In this document: piece by piece, positions 27,314 through 37,499 of the stretch | Layout of the letters: each line of letters opens with the position of its first letter | Numbering within the stretch: position 1 is the first letter of the stretch | DNA from: Chakrabartia godavariana | GTDB taxonomy: Bacteria; Pseudomonadota; Alphaproteobacteria; Sphingomonadales; Sphingomonadaceae | Direction of reading: 5' to 3' | DNA length: 64,000 bases | NCBI GenBank assembly: GCA_005518185.1 | Contig: RKSN01000001.1 | Span: forward strand, 682,501-746,500 | Notes under the pieces: model-generated | What the model was told of the DNA's origin: nothing | What the model saw: only the letters and a program-made list of their open reading frames with translations | The model's database searches: none | Position numbers and translations under genes: made by a program

Positions 27314-28305
27314 CCGCCGGTCACGCTCATGTGGCGGCGCGTGGCGACCGTTCCGAGGTCGAAATGGTGGCGTTCGGGCTTGGCCCCCATGGCGGCGTCC
27401 AGAACCGTGTCCAGCGCTGCCGGATCATCCCCGCGCAACGCCGCGCGCAGATCGACATGGTCTTCATGTCCTAGGCACATATAAAGCTTTCCTGAGGCCG
27501 AAACGCGGACCCTGTTGCAGGATGCGCAGAAATTCTCCGTAAGCGGGGAAATGAAGCCGACGCGCGTCGCCGCGCCGTCTACCGCCCAATAACGCGCCGG
27601 GCCACCCGTGCGGTGCACAGACGGGACGAGGTTGAACGCGCTGGTCAGGGTATCGCGGACGGCCGTCAGCGGGATGAACCGGTCGGTGCGGTCATCGGCG
27701 ACCTCGCCCAAAGGCATGGTTTCAATAAACGACAGGTCAAACCCCTGATCCACGCACCATGCCAGCATGTCAGCATATTCATGGTCGTTGATAGCTTTCA
27801 TCGCAACCATGTTGATTTTAATAGAAAATCCGTGTGCCTTGGCGGCCGCAAGGCCATCAAGCACATCGGCAAGATTGCCAAGACGCGTCACATGATGGAA
27901 GCGGGCCTCGTCCCGCGTGTCGAGGCTGACATTGATCCGGCGGATGCCCGCCTGCCACAGCGCGTCGGCATGTTCGGCAAGGCGGGCTCCATTGGTGGTC
28001 AGCGTCAGCTCGTCCAGCCCCTGGCCGAGCATCTGGCCGATCTCCTGCGCCAGCGCCGTCGCGCCGCGCCGGACGAGCGGTTCGCCGCCGGTCAGCCGAA
28101 TCCGTTTGACGCCGCGTGCCACAAAAGCGCGCGCCAGCACTACAATCTCTTCCAGAGACAGGATCTCGCTGCGCGGCAGGAACTCCATCTGTTCGGCCAT
28201 GCAGTAGCGGCACCGCATGTCGCACCGGTCGGTCAGCGACAGGCGGACATAGGTGATCCGCCGCCCGAAACGGTCCTGAAGCGCAGGGGGGGAGCCGCAT
28301 GCCAT
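27310..28305 (-). CDS. moaA: GTP 3',8-cyclase MoaA (molybdenum cofactor synthesis)
   Basis: Radical SAM enzyme that starts molybdopterin synthesis from GTP. The 331-residue protein has the SAM-cluster cysteines C28-x3-C32-x2-C35 in LTDRCDMRCRYC and the second 4Fe-4S cluster in the C-terminal part (CASCNRVRVSASGKLYMC, near 262-279). It also shows LRLTGGEPLVR-type sequence as IRLTGGEPLVRR. No other mo genes are nearby. Its end overlaps nadK by 4 bases, and it is divergent from the EAL protein. The C-terminus is about as long as usual. Confidence 0.95.
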   Translation of the reverse strand: MACGSPPALQDRFGRRITYVRLSLTDRCDMRCRYCMAEQMEFLPRSEILSLEEIVVLARAFVARGVKRIRLTGGEPLVRRGATALAQEIGQMLGQGLDELTLTTNGARLAEHADALWQAGIRRINVSLDTRDEARFHHVTRLGNLADVLDGLAAAKAHGFSIKINMVAMKAINDHEYADMLAWCVDQGFDLSFIETMPLGEVADDRTDRFIPLTAVRDTLTSAFNLVPSVHRTGGPARYWAVDGAATRVGFISPLTENFCASCNRVRVSASGKLYMCLGHEDHVDLRAALRGDDPAALDTVLDAAMGAKPERHHFDLGTVATRRHMSVTGG

Positions 28306-28391
28306 GCGGAGTAGCTAGTCCGGCGAAGGGCGGGGAACAAGTCTTCTCTCGGTTAGGGAAATCCCAAGGCATTGCGGCTAGGTCTTTTCCT

Positions 28392-30095
28392 GTGAGTGAG
28401 AGCCTGCCCCTTGATGTGCAGAGCGGCGCCGCAGCGCCGGTCATGGTCTATTCGCGCCATGCGCGCGACGAGTTGCTGGCGTCCGTCGCTGCGCTCGGCT
28501 GGCGGACCTTCGGTGCCCGGCGGCGTGCGGGGCTGCAGGCGCGTGTGATTGAAGGTGGGGCGGATGTGCTGCTGTGCGATGCCCGGCAGGATACAGGCAT
28601 CGTCAAGGACGTCGCCGCACTCGCCCCCAAGCTCGGGCGCTGTGGCGTGGCGCTGGCCGTGCTTTACGAGGCTGGATCGGACCAGTCGCTCGCCCTCGTG
28701 CAGGCGGGGGCGACGCATCTTCTGGCAGCACCCTTCGTGCCCACGGAACTGCACGCGCTTCTCATCGCAGCCAAGCGCTATGCGGCGCGGTCGCTCCGGT
28801 CGACGTCGGTGCTTCCGCCGGCCTCGGGGGAGAGTCTGACGGGCCTTGCCCAGACCGGCGATCTGCGCCGCTGGCTGGTCCAGCAAGGGGAGGGCGCGCC
28901 TGTCTGGCTGATGATCGCCAATATTGCCCGGTTCGACGCGGTGAACGACGCCTTTGGCCCCAACGTCGCCGATGCCGTGCTGCGCGCCGTCGGGAACCGG
29001 CTTGAGCCGCTCCTTGCCGAATCCGGGCACCGATGCCTTGTGGCCCGGATGGCGGGCGCGGAGTTCGGCATTGCTCTGACCGGTGACATTCCGGCGGAGC
29101 GCCTGCTCCTGTTGGCCGAAGCGATTGTTGAACGCATCGGGCGCCCTGTTGCCGCGGGCGGCGAGACTGTCCGGCTGGGATGTCAGGTGGGGATTGCCGG
29201 AGCCGATGCGGGGTCGAAGGATATCGGCTCGATCATTCGCCGCGCGGCAGAGGCCGTCGCTGATGCACGCCGGGAGGGGGCGGGGCCGGTTCGGCTGCTT
29301 ACGGCCGACGACACCGCCCTGTCAGGGCGCTTGGCCGCCCTGCAGCCCGATCTGCGGGCCGCCTTGGGCAAGGATGAAATCGAAATCCTGTTCCAGCCGC
29401 AGTTCGGCGTCGCGAGCGGCCGGATCGACGGTGTGGAGGCGCTGGCCCGCTGGCGCCATCCCGTGCTGGGGCAGGTCGGGGCCAAGACGCTGTTCACCGT
29501 GGCCGAGCAGTCCGATTACATTGTCGAGCTGTCGGCCCATATCCAGCATCGCGCGCTGGAGGCCGCCGCCGCCTGGCCCGACAGCCTGTCGCGCTTGCGG
29601 CTCTCGCTCAACGTCACCGCACGGGACATCCGTCATCCGGGCTTTGCCCAGCGTTTCCTGTCGCGCGTCGCGTCGAGTGGCTTTCCGAGGGAAAGGCTGA
29701 CCGTTGAGGTGACTGAGACTGGGCTGATGGAAGATCTGGAGGCGTCGGCACGCGTCCTGTCAAAATTCAGGTCGGCCGGATGCCGCGTGGCGATTGACGA
29801 TTTCGGGACGGGCTATTCCAGCCTCGCTTATCTGAAATCGCTCCCGGCGGACTATCTGAAGCTGGATCACGGTCTGTCCGCCGAAATCACGGGCACCGAG
29901 CGGGACAGCGTGGTCGTGCGCGGCGCCATTCAGATGGCGCATTCGCTCGGCATGTCGGTGATTGCGGAAGGGGTGGAAAGCGAAAGCCAGCTTGGCCTTC
30001 TGGCGCGCGCGGGGTGCAGCCACTTTCAGGGATTTCTGAGGGCGGGACCATTGGATGTCCCCGCCCTCCAGAAACTGGTCGAGGCCGAAGACTAG
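28392..30095 (+). CDS. EAL-domain c-di-GMP phosphodiesterase with degenerate GGDEF and receiver-like domains
   Basis: 567-residue cytosolic protein. Residues ~15-130 resemble a response-regulator fold (VLLCDARQDTG in place of the usual phospho-Asp context), ~150-300 is a GGDEF domain in which the motif reads AGAEF (221-225), so cyclase activity is unlikely, and ~320-560 is an EAL domain. EAL catalytic residues look intact: E349-A-L, SLNVT, VEVTETG, AIDDFGTGYSS, LKLDHG and IAEGVE. It should hydrolyse c-di-GMP. GTG at 28392 is preferred because upstream in-frame ATGs overlap the divergent moaA. Its stop shares CTAG with the convergent DUF4170 gene. Confidence 0.88.
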   Translation: MSESLPLDVQSGAAAPVMVYSRHARDELLASVAALGWRTFGARRRAGLQARVIEGGADVLLCDARQDTGIVKDVAALAPKLGRCGVALAVLYEAGSDQSLALVQAGATHLLAAPFVPTELHALLIAAKRYAARSLRSTSVLPPASGESLTGLAQTGDLRRWLVQQGEGAPVWLMIANIARFDAVNDAFGPNVADAVLRAVGNRLEPLLAESGHRCLVARMAGAEFGIALTGDIPAERLLLLAEAIVERIGRPVAAGGETVRLGCQVGIAGADAGSKDIGSIIRRAAEAVADARREGAGPVRLLTADDTALSGRLAALQPDLRAALGKDEIEILFQPQFGVASGRIDGVEALARWRHPVLGQVGAKTLFTVAEQSDYIVELSAHIQHRALEAAAAWPDSLSRLRLSLNVTARDIRHPGFAQRFLSRVASSGFPRERLTVEVTETGLMEDLEASARVLSKFRSAGCRVAIDDFGTGYSSLAYLKSLPADYLKLDHGLSAEITGTERDSVVVRGAIQMAHSLGMSVIAEGVESESQLGLLARAGCSHFQGFLRAGPLDVPALQKLVEAED

Positions 30096-30331
30096 CTCGA
30101 CTTTGCGGGTTCAAGAACCTCGGGCTGAAGCAGCCGGTGCATGTGCACGACGACATACTTCATTTCCGCGTCGTCGACCGTGCGTTGCGCGGCGGTCCGC
30201 CATGCATTTTCGGCGCTCTTGTAATCAGGGAAGAAGCCGACGACGTCCATCGACTGAAGGTCGGCGAAATCGAGCGTGCGCGGGTCTTTCACACGACCGC
30301 CGAACACGAGATGAAGCTTGCTTTCGCTCAT
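30092..30331 (-). CDS. DUF4170 domain protein
   Basis: 79-residue soluble protein (HLVFGGRVKDPRTLDFADL, VVGFFPDYKSAENAWR, YVVVHMHRLLQP), which matches the DUF4170 pattern found widely in alphaproteobacteria. The function is unknown. It is the last gene of a five-gene minus-strand unit with 4-base overlaps at its start (ATGA). Its stop codon lies within the CTAG shared with the convergent EAL gene. Being fixed to membrane-anchored YqjD/YqjE-like proteins suggests a role in the same envelope or ribosome-related process, by context only. Confidence 0.82.
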   Translation of the reverse strand: MSESKLHLVFGGRVKDPRTLDFADLQSMDVVGFFPDYKSAENAWRTAAQRTVDDAEMKYVVVHMHRLLQPEVLEPAKSS

Positions 30332-30819
30332 TCTTTTCCTTTGCGTACTGATTTGGCCGCGGCCGTGCCGGCTGTCGTTGCAGCCTTCCCGATCTTTCCG
30401 GCAAGCTCGCGAGCCGTTTGGCGTGCGGCATCCGACGTCAGACCTAGCGCAACAAGTTCCGCTTTGGCAACGTCGCCCGCAACTTTCGCGGCCGCTTTGG
30501 CGGTTTTCCTGACGCCACGGCCGACCGGGCCGGCCAGCTTCGTCTCGCGGGCCGTGCGGGGCAGGGCGGCCGCAATGATGGCGCCGATCACCAGCCCGCC
30601 TGCAACAGCGGCCAGCGGATTGCCCTCCAACTGTTCGGACGTCTTCTGGGCGGCGACACGCGCCCGCTCACGCGTGGCGGCGGCGGTTTCCCGGGCGCGT
30701 GCGCGGCTGGTCTCCAGGGCTTCTTCTGCCTTGGCACGGCCAGTGGACAGCGCCTGTTCGGCCTTGCCACGGACGTCATTGTAACGGGCGCTCGCCTTGG
30801 AACGGAGGTTGTCAGTCAT
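30328..30819 (-). CDS. YqjD-like (DUF883-type) membrane-anchored protein
   Basis: 163-residue alanine- and lysine-rich protein. An N-terminal long helix (about 1-70, with many A, E, R, K; likely coiled coil) is followed by a glycine-rich membrane segment NPLAAVAGGLVIGAIIAAALP (near 72-92) and a charged alanine-rich tail. The N-P-x-x-A-x-x-x-G-x-x-x-G anchor is typical of DUF883/YqjD/ElaB proteins, although the anchor here is central. ATG 30819 is chosen over an upstream frame opening because it starts MTDNLRSKASARYND and overlaps the previous gene only slightly. Fourth in the five-gene unit; its stop overlaps the DUF4170 start. Confidence 0.72.
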   Translation of the reverse strand: MTDNLRSKASARYNDVRGKAEQALSTGRAKAEEALETSRARARETAAATRERARVAAQKTSEQLEGNPLAAVAGGLVIGAIIAAALPRTARETKLAGPVGRGVRKTAKAAAKVAGDVAKAELVALGLTSDAARQTARELAGKIGKAATTAGTAAAKSVRKGKE

Positions 30820-31075
30820 CGCGCTGTTCCTTTCTGAGGTGCCGGACAAGGCCGGCCAGGGGTTTCCGGAATAAAAATGCAGCCAGACCAAGCCCGAGAG
30901 CGGCGGCGGCCAGTGGCCGCTCGGCAACCGCGCGCCGGGCGCCCCGCTTTGCCTTCAGCGCCGCACGCTGGCCGAGCCTGGCCGGGGCCAGATTGCGGCG
31001 CGCGACATCAAGGCTGCCCTCAAAGCGCTCCCGGGCGGCGCGGGCTTCGGCGAGGGCGTCTTCCCGCCGCGTCAT
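30812..31075 (-). CDS. Small YqjK/DUF3618-like membrane protein
   Basis: 87-residue basic protein with an N-terminal charged helix (REDALAEARAARERFEGSLD), a second basic helix and a hydrophobic segment near 54-68 (PLAAAALGLGLAAFLF), ending in a basic tail. It resembles YqjK or DUF3618 proteins in size, order and topology, although no diagnostic motif fixes the family. Its ATG overlaps the stop of the DUF1469 gene (ATGA), and its end overlaps the next gene by 8 bases. In E. coli yqjD-yqjE-yqjK are in the same order, which supports the reading. Confidence 0.62.
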   Translation of the reverse strand: MTRREDALAEARAARERFEGSLDVARRNLAPARLGQRAALKAKRGARRAVAERPLAAAALGLGLAAFLFRKPLAGLVRHLRKEQRDD

Positions 31076-31431
31076 GGCTTTTCCCAGGGGCGGGTGATTT
31101 CCCGCACATGCTGCAGGCCGATACGCACCAGCCCATAGGCAATGGCGATGGTCGCGACCGTCACGATAAGGATGGCCCAGCCCATGCCGATGGCAAGGCC
31201 GATCCAGATGGTGATCCCGACCAGCGCCGCCACGATCGCCGCGAAGACGAGTGTGACAGCCCCCGCGAGCAGGCCCACGGCCGGCCCGACATGCGCCGTA
31301 CGGTCGCCCAGCTCGGCCCGGACATAGGCCATCTCGGCGCGGGCATAGGCCTTGCTGTCATCGACCAGCTGCCCGATCAGCGCGCGCACGCTCGGGCCGT
31401 CGAAATCCGTCGGGGGCTGCTCGGCATCCAT
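31072..31431 (-). CDS. YqjE-like protein (DUF1469, phage holin family fold)
   Basis: 118-residue inner membrane protein. The N-terminal soluble helix (SVRALIGQLVDDSKAYARAEMAYVRAEL) precedes two adjacent hydrophobic segments (about 51-78 and 80-103) separated by a short turn. This is the DUF1469/YqjE layout; databases often label it putative holin family, but nothing else here is phage-like. Two starts are possible: ATG 31458, which overlaps the upstream gene by 17 bases, and ATG 31431, chosen because it avoids the overlap. Second gene of the five-gene unit. Confidence 0.8.
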   Translation of the reverse strand: MDAEQPPTDFDGPSVRALIGQLVDDSKAYARAEMAYVRAELGDRTAHVGPAVGLLAGAVTLVFAAIVAALVGITIWIGLAIGMGWAILIVTVATIAIAYGLVRIGLQHVREITRPWEKP

Positions 31432-31441
31432 GACGAATCTG

Positions 31442-33317
<1,876 letters not shown>

Positions 33318-33344
33318 CATCTTCCGTCACTTTTGCGGCCGGTC

Positions 33345-33379
33345 GGGGTTGACCCCTTGAATCTCTTGTGATTCAAGGG
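33345..33379 (+). promoter_or_regulatory. Leader hairpin covering the ftsB ribosome binding site
   Basis: A perfect 10-bp stem, CCCTTGAATC at 33354-33363 and GATTCAAGGG at 33370-33379, with loop TCTTGT, ends 5 bases before the ftsB ATG. The AAGGG that would act as ribosome binding site (33375-33379) is in its 3' arm. A second stem, GGGG 33345-33348 with CCCC 33353-33356, uses part of the same bases and cannot form at the same time. Confidence 0.55.
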
Positions 33380-33384
33380 CCTGC

Positions 33385-33696
33385 ATGAAGCGGGCGAGAA
33401 ACCTTTGGAATATGCTCCGATCGGCAGCAACGCCCGCGCTCGCCATGATCATCGTCGCCTTCTTCGGCGGCTATGCCCTGTTCGGCGCCAACGGCATTCT
33501 GGCCGGTTTTGAATATCGTCAGATGCTGGAACAGCGTCAGGCCGAACTGGCGCTGCTGCAGAAGGAAAAGGCCGAAGTCGCCAATCGCGTGGCACTGCTT
33601 GATCCCAAGCGCGCCAATCCTGACCTTGTGGATGAACTGGTTCGGCGCGAATTGGGCCTTGCCCACCCCGATGAGGTCATCATTCCGCTCCACTGA
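33385..33696 (+). CDS. ftsB: Septum formation initiator FtsB/DivIC family
   Basis: 103-residue bitopic cell-division protein. A short cytosolic N-terminus is followed by a membrane segment at about 17-40 (PALAMIIVAFFGGYALFG), then a periplasmic coiled coil (FEYRQMLEQRQAELALLQKEKAEVANRV) and the conserved end VRRELGLAHPDEVIIPL, typical of FtsB. It joins FtsL and FtsQ to activate septal wall synthesis. It sits between eno and pdhA. Its start is close behind a hairpin that includes its ribosome binding site, so translation may be controlled. Confidence 0.9.
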   Translation: MKRARNLWNMLRSAATPALAMIIVAFFGGYALFGANGILAGFEYRQMLEQRQAELALLQKEKAEVANRVALLDPKRANPDLVDELVRRELGLAHPDEVIIPLH

Positions 33697-33741
33697 GCGG
33701 CTGCATTCGTTTCCGTAGCGTCAAAAAGGTTGCGTGTGGCG

Positions 33742-33771
33742 TTGCCGCGCGCGCCCAATGCTGTTTATAGG
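33742..33771 (+). promoter_or_regulatory. Candidate promoter of pdhA-pdhB
   Basis: TTGCCG at 33742-33747 and TATAGG at 33766-33771 are 18 bases apart, 40 bases before the pdhA start and after the ftsB stop. Both boxes are partial matches, so this is only a candidate. Confidence 0.4.
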
Positions 33772-33811
33772 CAAGGCATAACATCTCCCCAGAACCGAGG
33801 AAGGTTTCCAC

Positions 33812-34846
33812 TTGGCCAAGGCAGCAACGAAGAAAGCGCCGACCGAGCAACTCCCGCAGCCCGCAGAGCCCAAGCGCTTTGCAGCCAGCCGGGATGAACT
33901 GCTTTCGCTCTATCGCGACATGCTCCTCATCCGCCGCTTTGAGGAAAAGGCGGGTCAGCTTTATGGCCTCGGCCTCATTGGCGGCTTCTGCCACCTCTAT
34001 ATCGGGCAGGAAGCGGTCGCGGCCGGCATCCAGACGGCGCTGACCGACAAGGACAGCGTCATCACGGGCTATCGCGATCACGGCCACATGCTGCTGTGCG
34101 GGATCGACCCGAAGGTCGTCATGGCCGAACTGACTGGCCGCGAAGCGGGCATTTCGCGCGGCAAGGGCGGCTCGATGCACATGTTCTCGGTCGACCACAA
34201 ATTCTACGGCGGCCACGGCATTGTCGGGGCGCAGGTGCCGCTGGGCGCGGGCCTCGCCTTTGCGCACAAGTATAATGAGGATGGCGGCATCTGCGTTGCC
34301 TATTTCGGCGACGGTGCGGCCAACCAGGGGCAGGTGTACGAGGCCTTCAACATGGCGGCGCTGTGGAAGCTGCCGATCATCTTCGTGGTGGAGAACAACC
34401 GCTACGCTATGGGAACGGCCGTCACGCGTTCCAGCGCGGAAACGCACTTCTGGCGCCGTGGGGAGGCCTTCCGCATTCCCGGCATGGTCTGCAATGGCAT
34501 GGACGTGCTCGAAGTGCGCGGGGCCGCTCAGGCCGCGATCGACTTTGTCCGCGCCGGTAACGGCCCGGTCGTGTTCGAAGCGCAGACCTATCGCTATCGC
34601 GGCCATTCCATGTCCGACCCGGCCAAATACCGGTCGCGCGAGGAAGTGCAGGAAGTGCGCGAAAAGTCAGACCCGATTGACGGTCTGAAGCATGACCTGG
34701 AAGTCGCTGGAATCACGGAAGAAGAATTGAAGGCCATCGACAAGGACATTCGCAGCATCGTCAATGAGGCGGCTGATTTCGCCGAAACCTCGCCGGAGCC
34801 CGATCCGGCAGAACTTTATACTGACGTGCTGGTGGAGAGCTATTGA
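33812..34846 (+). CDS. pdhA: Pyruvate dehydrogenase E1 component, alpha subunit
   Basis: Thiamine-diphosphate enzyme of the pyruvate dehydrogenase complex. The 344-residue protein has the ThDP motif [23 protein letters not shown] (G-D-G ... N) near 168-190, GGKG-like IS(R)GKGGSMH near 115, and the phospho-loop region [11 protein letters not shown]. It starts with TTG at 33812, preceded by GAGGAAGG at 7 bases; no in-frame ATG gives the alanine/lysine-rich N-terminus common to this group. Its TGA overlaps the pdhB ATG by one base (TGATG). E2 and E3 genes are not in the window. Confidence 0.95.
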   Translation: MAKAATKKAPTEQLPQPAEPKRFAASRDELLSLYRDMLLIRRFEEKAGQLYGLGLIGGFCHLYIGQEAVAAGIQTALTDKDSVITGYRDHGHMLLCGIDPKVVMAELTGREAGISRGKGGSMHMFSVDHKFYGGHGIVGAQVPLGAGLAFAHKYNEDGGICVAYFGDGAANQGQVYEAFNMAALWKLPIIFVVENNRYAMGTAVTRSSAETHFWRRGEAFRIPGMVCNGMDVLEVRGAAQAAIDFVRAGNGPVVFEAQTYRYRGHSMSDPAKYRSREEVQEVREKSDPIDGLKHDLEVAGITEEELKAIDKDIRSIVNEAADFAETSPEPDPAELYTDVLVESY

Positions 34847-36198
34847 TGGCAACCGAACTGAAGATGCCCGCGCTTTCCCCGACAATGGAGGAAGGCACGC
34901 TTGCCAAGTGGCTGGTCAAGCCCGGCGACACCGTCCGCTCGGGCGATATTCTCGCCGAGATCGAGACCGACAAGGCGACGATGGAATTCGAAGCCGTGGA
35001 CGAAGGGACGGTAGGTGAGATCCTCGTCGCCGAAGGGTCGGACAATGTGAAGGTCGGCACGGTGATCGCGACGATCATCGGGGATGGCGAGAGTGCGGCA
35101 CCAAAGGCGGCACCTGCTGCGCCGCCCGTCGCTGCTGCAGAACCCGTGAAGGCACCCCCGGTCGCCGCCCCGGCGCCGGTGCTGACCCCGGCGGCCACAT
35201 CCGATTTTGACGGTGAAACGGTCCGCCTGACGGTGCGCGAAGCGCTGCGCGACGGCATGGCCGAGGAAATGCGGGCTGATCCGCGCGTGTTCGTGATGGG
35301 CGAAGAAGTCGCGGAATATCAGGGCGCGTACAAGGTCACGCAGGGTCTGCTTGAGGAATTCGGTGCCAAGCGCGTCATCGATACGCCGATCACCGAATAT
35401 GGCTTTGCCGGTATCGGGACGGGCGCGGCGATGGGCGGGCTGCGTCCGATCGTCGAGTTCATGACGTTCAACTTCGCGATGCAGGCGATTGACCACATCA
35501 TCAACTCTGCCGCGAAGACGAACTATATGTCGGGCGGGCAGATGCGCTGCCCAATCGTGTTCCGCGGCCCCAATGGCGCGGCCTCGCGCGTCGGCGCGCA
35601 GCACAGCCAGAACTATGCGCCCTGGTATGCCAGCGTGCCCGGTCTTGTCGTGATTGCGCCTTATGACGCAGCGGATGCGAAGGGCTTGATGAAGGCCGCG
35701 ATCCGCAGCGAAGATCCGGTCGTCTTCCTTGAAAACGAGCTGGTCTATGGCCGCAGCTTTGACGTGCCCGCCGGGGAACACATTGTTCCCATCGGCAAGG
35801 CACGCACAATGCGCCCCGGCAAGGACGTGACCATCGTCAGCTATTCCATCGGCGTCGGTGTGGCGCTGGAGGCGGCCGAGCAGCTGGCGGGCGAGGGGAT
35901 CGACGCCGAAGTCATCGACCTGCGGACCCTGCGGCCGCTCGACAAGGGAGCGATCCTCGAAAGCCTGTCGCGGACCAACCGGCTCGTCATTGCGGAAGAA
36001 GGCTGGCCGACCTGCTCGATCGCGAGCGAGATCATGGCCATCGCGATGGAAGACGGCTTCGATTATCTCGACGCGCCGGTCGCCCGTGTGACCAATGTGG
36101 ATGTGCCACTGCCTTATGCCAACAACCTTGAAAAGCTGGCGCTGATCACGACCGCTGGCGTCGTCGAGGCGGTGCGGAAGGTCTGCTACCGCGCCTGA
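34846..36198 (+). CDS. pdhB: Pyruvate dehydrogenase E1 component, beta subunit, with N-terminal lipoyl domain
   Basis: 450-residue E1-beta. Residues 1-80 form a biotinyl-lipoyl domain with lipoylated lysine in [10 protein letters not shown] near 43, followed by a P/A-rich linker (about 85-125), then the transketolase-like beta subunit ([21 protein letters not shown]) and its C-terminal domain. The lipoyl fusion on E1-beta is characteristic of alphaproteobacteria. Its start overlaps the pdhA stop (TGATG). A two-way hairpin covers its stop codon and separates it from the convergent tad-type genes. Confidence 0.95.
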   Translation: MATELKMPALSPTMEEGTLAKWLVKPGDTVRSGDILAEIETDKATMEFEAVDEGTVGEILVAEGSDNVKVGTVIATIIGDGESAAPKAAPAAPPVAAAEPVKAPPVAAPAPVLTPAATSDFDGETVRLTVREALRDGMAEEMRADPRVFVMGEEVAEYQGAYKVTQGLLEEFGAKRVIDTPITEYGFAGIGTGAAMGGLRPIVEFMTFNFAMQAIDHIINSAAKTNYMSGGQMRCPIVFRGPNGAASRVGAQHSQNYAPWYASVPGLVVIAPYDAADAKGLMKAAIRSEDPVVFLENELVYGRSFDVPAGEHIVPIGKARTMRPGKDVTIVSYSIGVGVALEAAEQLAGEGIDAEVIDLRTLRPLDKGAILESLSRTNRLVIAEEGWPTCSIASEIMAIAMEDGFDYLDAPVARVTNVDVPLPYANNLEKLALITTAGVVEAVRKVCYRA

Positions 36199-36224
36199 CG
36201 CCGGTCACAACACCCGGGGTCAGG
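36194..36224. terminator. Two-way hairpin between pdhB and the TadE-like gene
   Basis: CCTGAC-G-CCGG (36194-36204) pairs with CCGG-G-GTCAGG (36214-36224), ten pairs with one G-G mismatch and a 9-base loop. It overlaps the stop codons of both convergent genes. There is no T-run, so it may act through roadblock or RNA stability rather than intrinsic termination. Confidence 0.45.
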
Positions 36225-36900
36225 TTGCGGAGAAGTTGGTGCAGAGCCGTTTCTGCGAGTTCGACATGTTGGTGAGGTTGGACAGCGTGTTCGACGCACG
36301 TTCGCGCACGGTGTAGGCCGCCGTGTAGCGGATCGTGCGCGGGCTGAAGAACGCGGCCGGCATGATCGGCTCATAGTCATAGACCAGTTCGACGAACATC
36401 ACAGCAGCGCCATTCATGGCGGCGATCTTCTGTCCCGTCGGCCCCATGCCGGAGACCATGGACGCGCTCGTGGTCCCGTCGCCTTCGGCACCATAGCTTG
36501 ACGTCACGTTCTTCGCGCCAAAGCAGCGCTGCCAGCGGATCATCTGGCCTGTGTTGGGCGCGGCAAGGCCATTGGGTTCCAGGCTGGACAGGATGATCCG
36601 GCCTTTGGTGCCCAGATTGATGTTCTGCCCCGCCAGACGGGCGCCGATCATCACTTCGTTGATGTCGGCCTCGTCAATCGAGGTGCGCACGCGGCCGGCA
36701 TTGTCCGCGACCATGAGCGCAATCTGGCTCGCGCGCAGGTTGGCCAGCGTGTAGTTCGCCGTTTCGATGCCCACGAAGGACAGCGACAGCAGGATCGGCA
36801 TCGACAGGGCAAATTCCGTCATGGCGATGCCTGACGTATCGTCGCGCAGCTTTCGGACGATGCGGCCGAGCGCCGACATGTTCTGAACAGCGGTCGTCAT
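36220..36900 (-). CDS. TadE/TadG family pilus-associated protein
   Basis: 226-residue pseudopilin-like protein. A short N-terminus (KLRDDTSGIAMTEFALSMPILL, about 14-37) shows the TadE hallmark: G-x-A-x-T/V-E-F-A followed by a hydrophobic membrane segment. The rest is predicted periplasmic, with two cysteines (QRCFGAK and RLCTNF). It is third of three overlapping genes of this type; ATG 36900 overlaps the previous stop (ATGA), which decides the start over an upstream frame opening. The tad export ATPase and prepilin peptidase are not nearby. Confidence 0.82.
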   Translation of the reverse strand: MTTAVQNMSALGRIVRKLRDDTSGIAMTEFALSMPILLSLSFVGIETANYTLANLRASQIALMVADNAGRVRTSIDEADINEVMIGARLAGQNINLGTKGRIILSSLEPNGLAAPNTGQMIRWQRCFGAKNVTSSYGAEGDGTTSASMVSGMGPTGQKIAAMNGAAVMFVELVYDYEPIMPAAFFSPRTIRYTAAYTVRERASNTLSNLTNMSNSQKRLCTNFSAT

Positions 36901-37499
36901 CAGCTGCACCTCACCGGTGGCGTGGGTTGGGCCCCGTAAGGCTGGTTGCGCACAATCGTATTGACCGTGGACGATTGCGTCGGGCTCCATCCCAGCAGCC
37001 CCGCCATGGGGAAGAGGCGCGGGAATGCGACGTCGACCTTGTAATAGATGACGTCCTCGGCCCCGCCGATGCCTGTCGAGCCACCCGACGCGTCATAGGC
37101 GCCGTTGCGGTTGGCATCCTCATAGCAGTCCCCGACATTGTAGGAGCCGACCGGCGCCGTATCGCTCGTGATCTTCTCCGGATTCCCGATGTTGGAGAAG
37201 TTGTCGAAGCTCTTCTTCGTGATGACGATCGCGCTTGGATCATTGCGGGACGACGCGGGCAGGATTTCTTTGACCCGCGCCACAATCTCGGCATCGACCT
37301 CTTCCGAGGTCATCCCGCCGACCGCAGATTTACGCGCCACGGATTCGACCGTGCCGGCAATCACCGCCTGCAGATATTCACGATAGCCAAGGTCGAGCCC
37401 GGCCATCAGCAGGGTCAGAAAGGCTGGCGCGACAAAGGCGAACTCGACAATCGCCGCGCCGCGCTCATTGCGGCGGAGGTTGCGGAGCGTGCAGTTCAT
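36900..37499 (-). CDS. TadE family pilus-associated protein
   Basis: 199-residue protein with the TadE signature RNERGAAIVEFAFVAPAFLTLLMAG at about 10-34: glycine processing context, glutamate at +5 and a hydrophobic segment. The periplasmic part includes DCYEDANRNGAYDASGG, a short calcium-loop-like stretch, and a C-terminal cysteine. It lies between the large TadG and a second TadE-like gene with 4-base overlaps on one side and an ATGA on the other, so the three products are likely made together. It probably contributes to Flp pilus assembly at the inner membrane. Confidence 0.85.
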   Translation of the reverse strand: MNCTLRNLRRNERGAAIVEFAFVAPAFLTLLMAGLDLGYREYLQAVIAGTVESVARKSAVGGMTSEEVDAEIVARVKEILPASSRNDPSAIVITKKSFDNFSNIGNPEKITSDTAPVGSYNVGDCYEDANRNGAYDASGGSTGIGGAEDVIYYKVDVAFPRLFPMAGLLGWSPTQSSTVNTIVRNQPYGAQPTPPVRCS

